Assembly: GCA_948567375.1 (NCBI GenBank)
Contig: OX419758.1
Span: 53,521,473 to 53,585,472 of the forward strand
DNA: 64,000 nucleotides
Direction: 5' to 3'
Origin: Lunularia cruciata
Lineage: Eukaryota; Streptophyta; Marchantiopsida; Lunulariales; Lunulariaceae
Made by a program: the position numbers and the translations under genes. The stretch's first letter is position 1; each line of letters starts with the position of its first letter. Below the pieces are notes generated by a model. It did not search any database, was not told where the DNA came from, and was given only the letters and a program-made list of their open reading frames with translations. Below are positions 62,780 to 64,000 of the stretch, in pieces.

Positions 62780-62840
62780 GATAAAAAGAAGGATAGGGAA
62801 GACCCCATCAAGCCTTACAAGGAAAAGACATAGGTAAATC
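62780..62840 (-). mobile_element. Short 3' tail of the R2-like family, opposite orientation
   Basis: The hairpin complement at 62792-62809 (with one inserted base) and CAAGCCTTACAAGGAAAAGA match the family in reverse. It lies about 100 bp from the preceding tail, facing it. Confidence 0.68.
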
Positions 62841-64000
62841 CTCTACAAAGACAAAATTTAGGAGTTTAACGATGCTAACCTCCATTACTTGTTTTACTAT
62901 GCGGGTGGCCTTGCTGCTACTTGACATAGAATGGAGCATCTTACATGCCGTGGGCTGAAATCCCTTAGGCATGGTCGTCCTTTCTAGCATGGACGTTTTC
63001 TCCACTGTCTTCCGGATCAGGAGGGGGTTTCAATGGCATATTTCCGGAATTGCTGTGGAAGTAAAACTCATTCCCGTAAAAGTCTAGGGGAAACACGGCA
63101 ATACCCACTATAATTGGCAATACCCTTTAAAGTTGAATGATGCCGTAAAGACAGTTGAAGGGATTCAGCTAATGAGGTAACAGGAACTCGACCGTAGAGC
63201 TTTTCAACTGCCGTAAATATTATCACTTGGAAAATCACGGGAGACCACGCCCAATGTTACGGGGTGTGGAAGGAGAATCCATCAGTACTCTAACGAACAC
63301 TCTTGTAGTCTCCTGAAATGTGCGGTAGTCCAAAACGTGACCTGTAAACTCTTACAGGCTTCGGGTGGTCCATAACAAGCAAGATAAGTTGACAACATTA
63401 CTGAAATGTTGACGAAGTGAGTGGTATCCAACTTCTTCGTAAGAGTTATGAAAGTAAGGGATGAGTATTGCTCGCAGCTACAAACACTTTGACCCACCAA
63501 CTTTCAGGAATCAAAGGAACGGCATACAGTTGTAAAGTTTGTCCGGTATACCAGCTTGCCAACATGAGTGAATAATAGCGGGTTTCAGTTATCGATTACC
63601 GAGTCCTTGTAAAAATCTGTAAGTTCATAAAAGTTTTATGGGTAACGTGAAAGGATTATATAAAATTTATGCGGAAATATATATAACCTTATAAAATTTT
63701 ATGGGTTGTGAAGAACATGATTCGTAATCTCTTACGATGTTATGGGCAATCTGTAGAACTTAATGAGTAGAAAATTCACCAGAAACTTTTGCCCATAGAA
63801 AGTTTTTTCGACCATTAAAAAGTTTTACGTTATCGTTCATAAACGAGCTTGCTTTTCTACAAATACCCGGAAAAATTTGTAGAATCCAAAACTGAAACCC
63901 CCTACTATGTACCCCGTTTTACACCCGAACACTGTCCTTGTACACTGATAAAGATATGCTTTATCAAGTAAAATGGACGGAATGATACATAAGATCGTTC
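62841..64000. other. Unassigned DNA
   Basis: No gene is supported. AACTGAAACCCCC near 63890 also occurs near 52610, hinting at a dispersed repeat that I cannot delimit. Confidence 0.35.

Noticed and set aside
29174..62809. CRISPR-like repeat array
   Set aside because: The hairpin repeats are far apart, in both orientations, and belong to retrotransposon 3' ends in a plant genome.

Overview
The window is nuclear DNA of a land plant. The evidence is one intron-rich plant-type gene (the 3' half of an ER membrane metallopeptidase of the ERMP1 family) at the left edge, and about 45 kb of mostly decayed retrotransposons of plant type, including a chromodomain-bearing Ty3/gypsy element with an initiator-Met-tRNA primer site. 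Nothing bacterial or organellar is established. I cannot place the species. An abundant non-LTR retrotransposon with a restriction-like nuclease and a gypsy element with a PHD finger make me lean to a non-flowering lineage, but that is only a guess.

Layout. 1-4549: last 11 exons of the ERMP1-like gene; every intron is GT..AG and every phase closes. 5668-14310: an old LTR retrotransposon with a gypsy-like reverse transcriptase (RT) remnant at 8490-8800; its right LTR is cut off by a TA microsatellite. 14392-19040: low-copy DNA with a few exon-like stretches I cannot identify. 19041-43965: a head-to-tail cluster of four copies (A-D, all on +) of a roughly 3.7 kb single-ORF non-LTR retrotransposon. 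Its protein has an N-terminal C2H2 finger, an RT, a CxC..H..C knuckle and a C-terminal restriction-like endonuclease domain, the R2-type plan. Copy A is split by a gypsy element (19240-24687) whose pol ends in a PHD finger. Copy D is split by a 5.2 kb chromovirus (36425-41619, minus strand). Copy C (29714-33440) is the most complete and has a 9-bp target-site duplication. 43966-53500: mostly unassigned DNA with several 5'-truncated 3' tails of the same family in both orientations. 53515-57560: another tail, then a very decayed RT/nuclease region of a second non-LTR lineage, split by a solo chromovirus LTR (55081-55820, perfect 5-bp TSD). 57662-60330: a truncated Ty1/copia element. 60330-64000: unassigned, with two more tails in inverted orientation.

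The main unusual system is the R2-like family. A conserved 3' hairpin (GATGGG-loop-CCCATC) marks at least 11 copies or tails in 64 kb, in both orientations and at unrelated targets. This fits target-primed reverse transcription without strict site specificity. One tail (44814-44944, 13-bp TSD) carries two successive snap-back inverted repeats at its 5' junction. The other notable item is the gypsy PHD finger, in which all eight zinc ligands can be found once a single-base frameshift is recognised. No transposable element here looks intact enough to move by itself. The only clearly functional gene is the ERMP1-like one.
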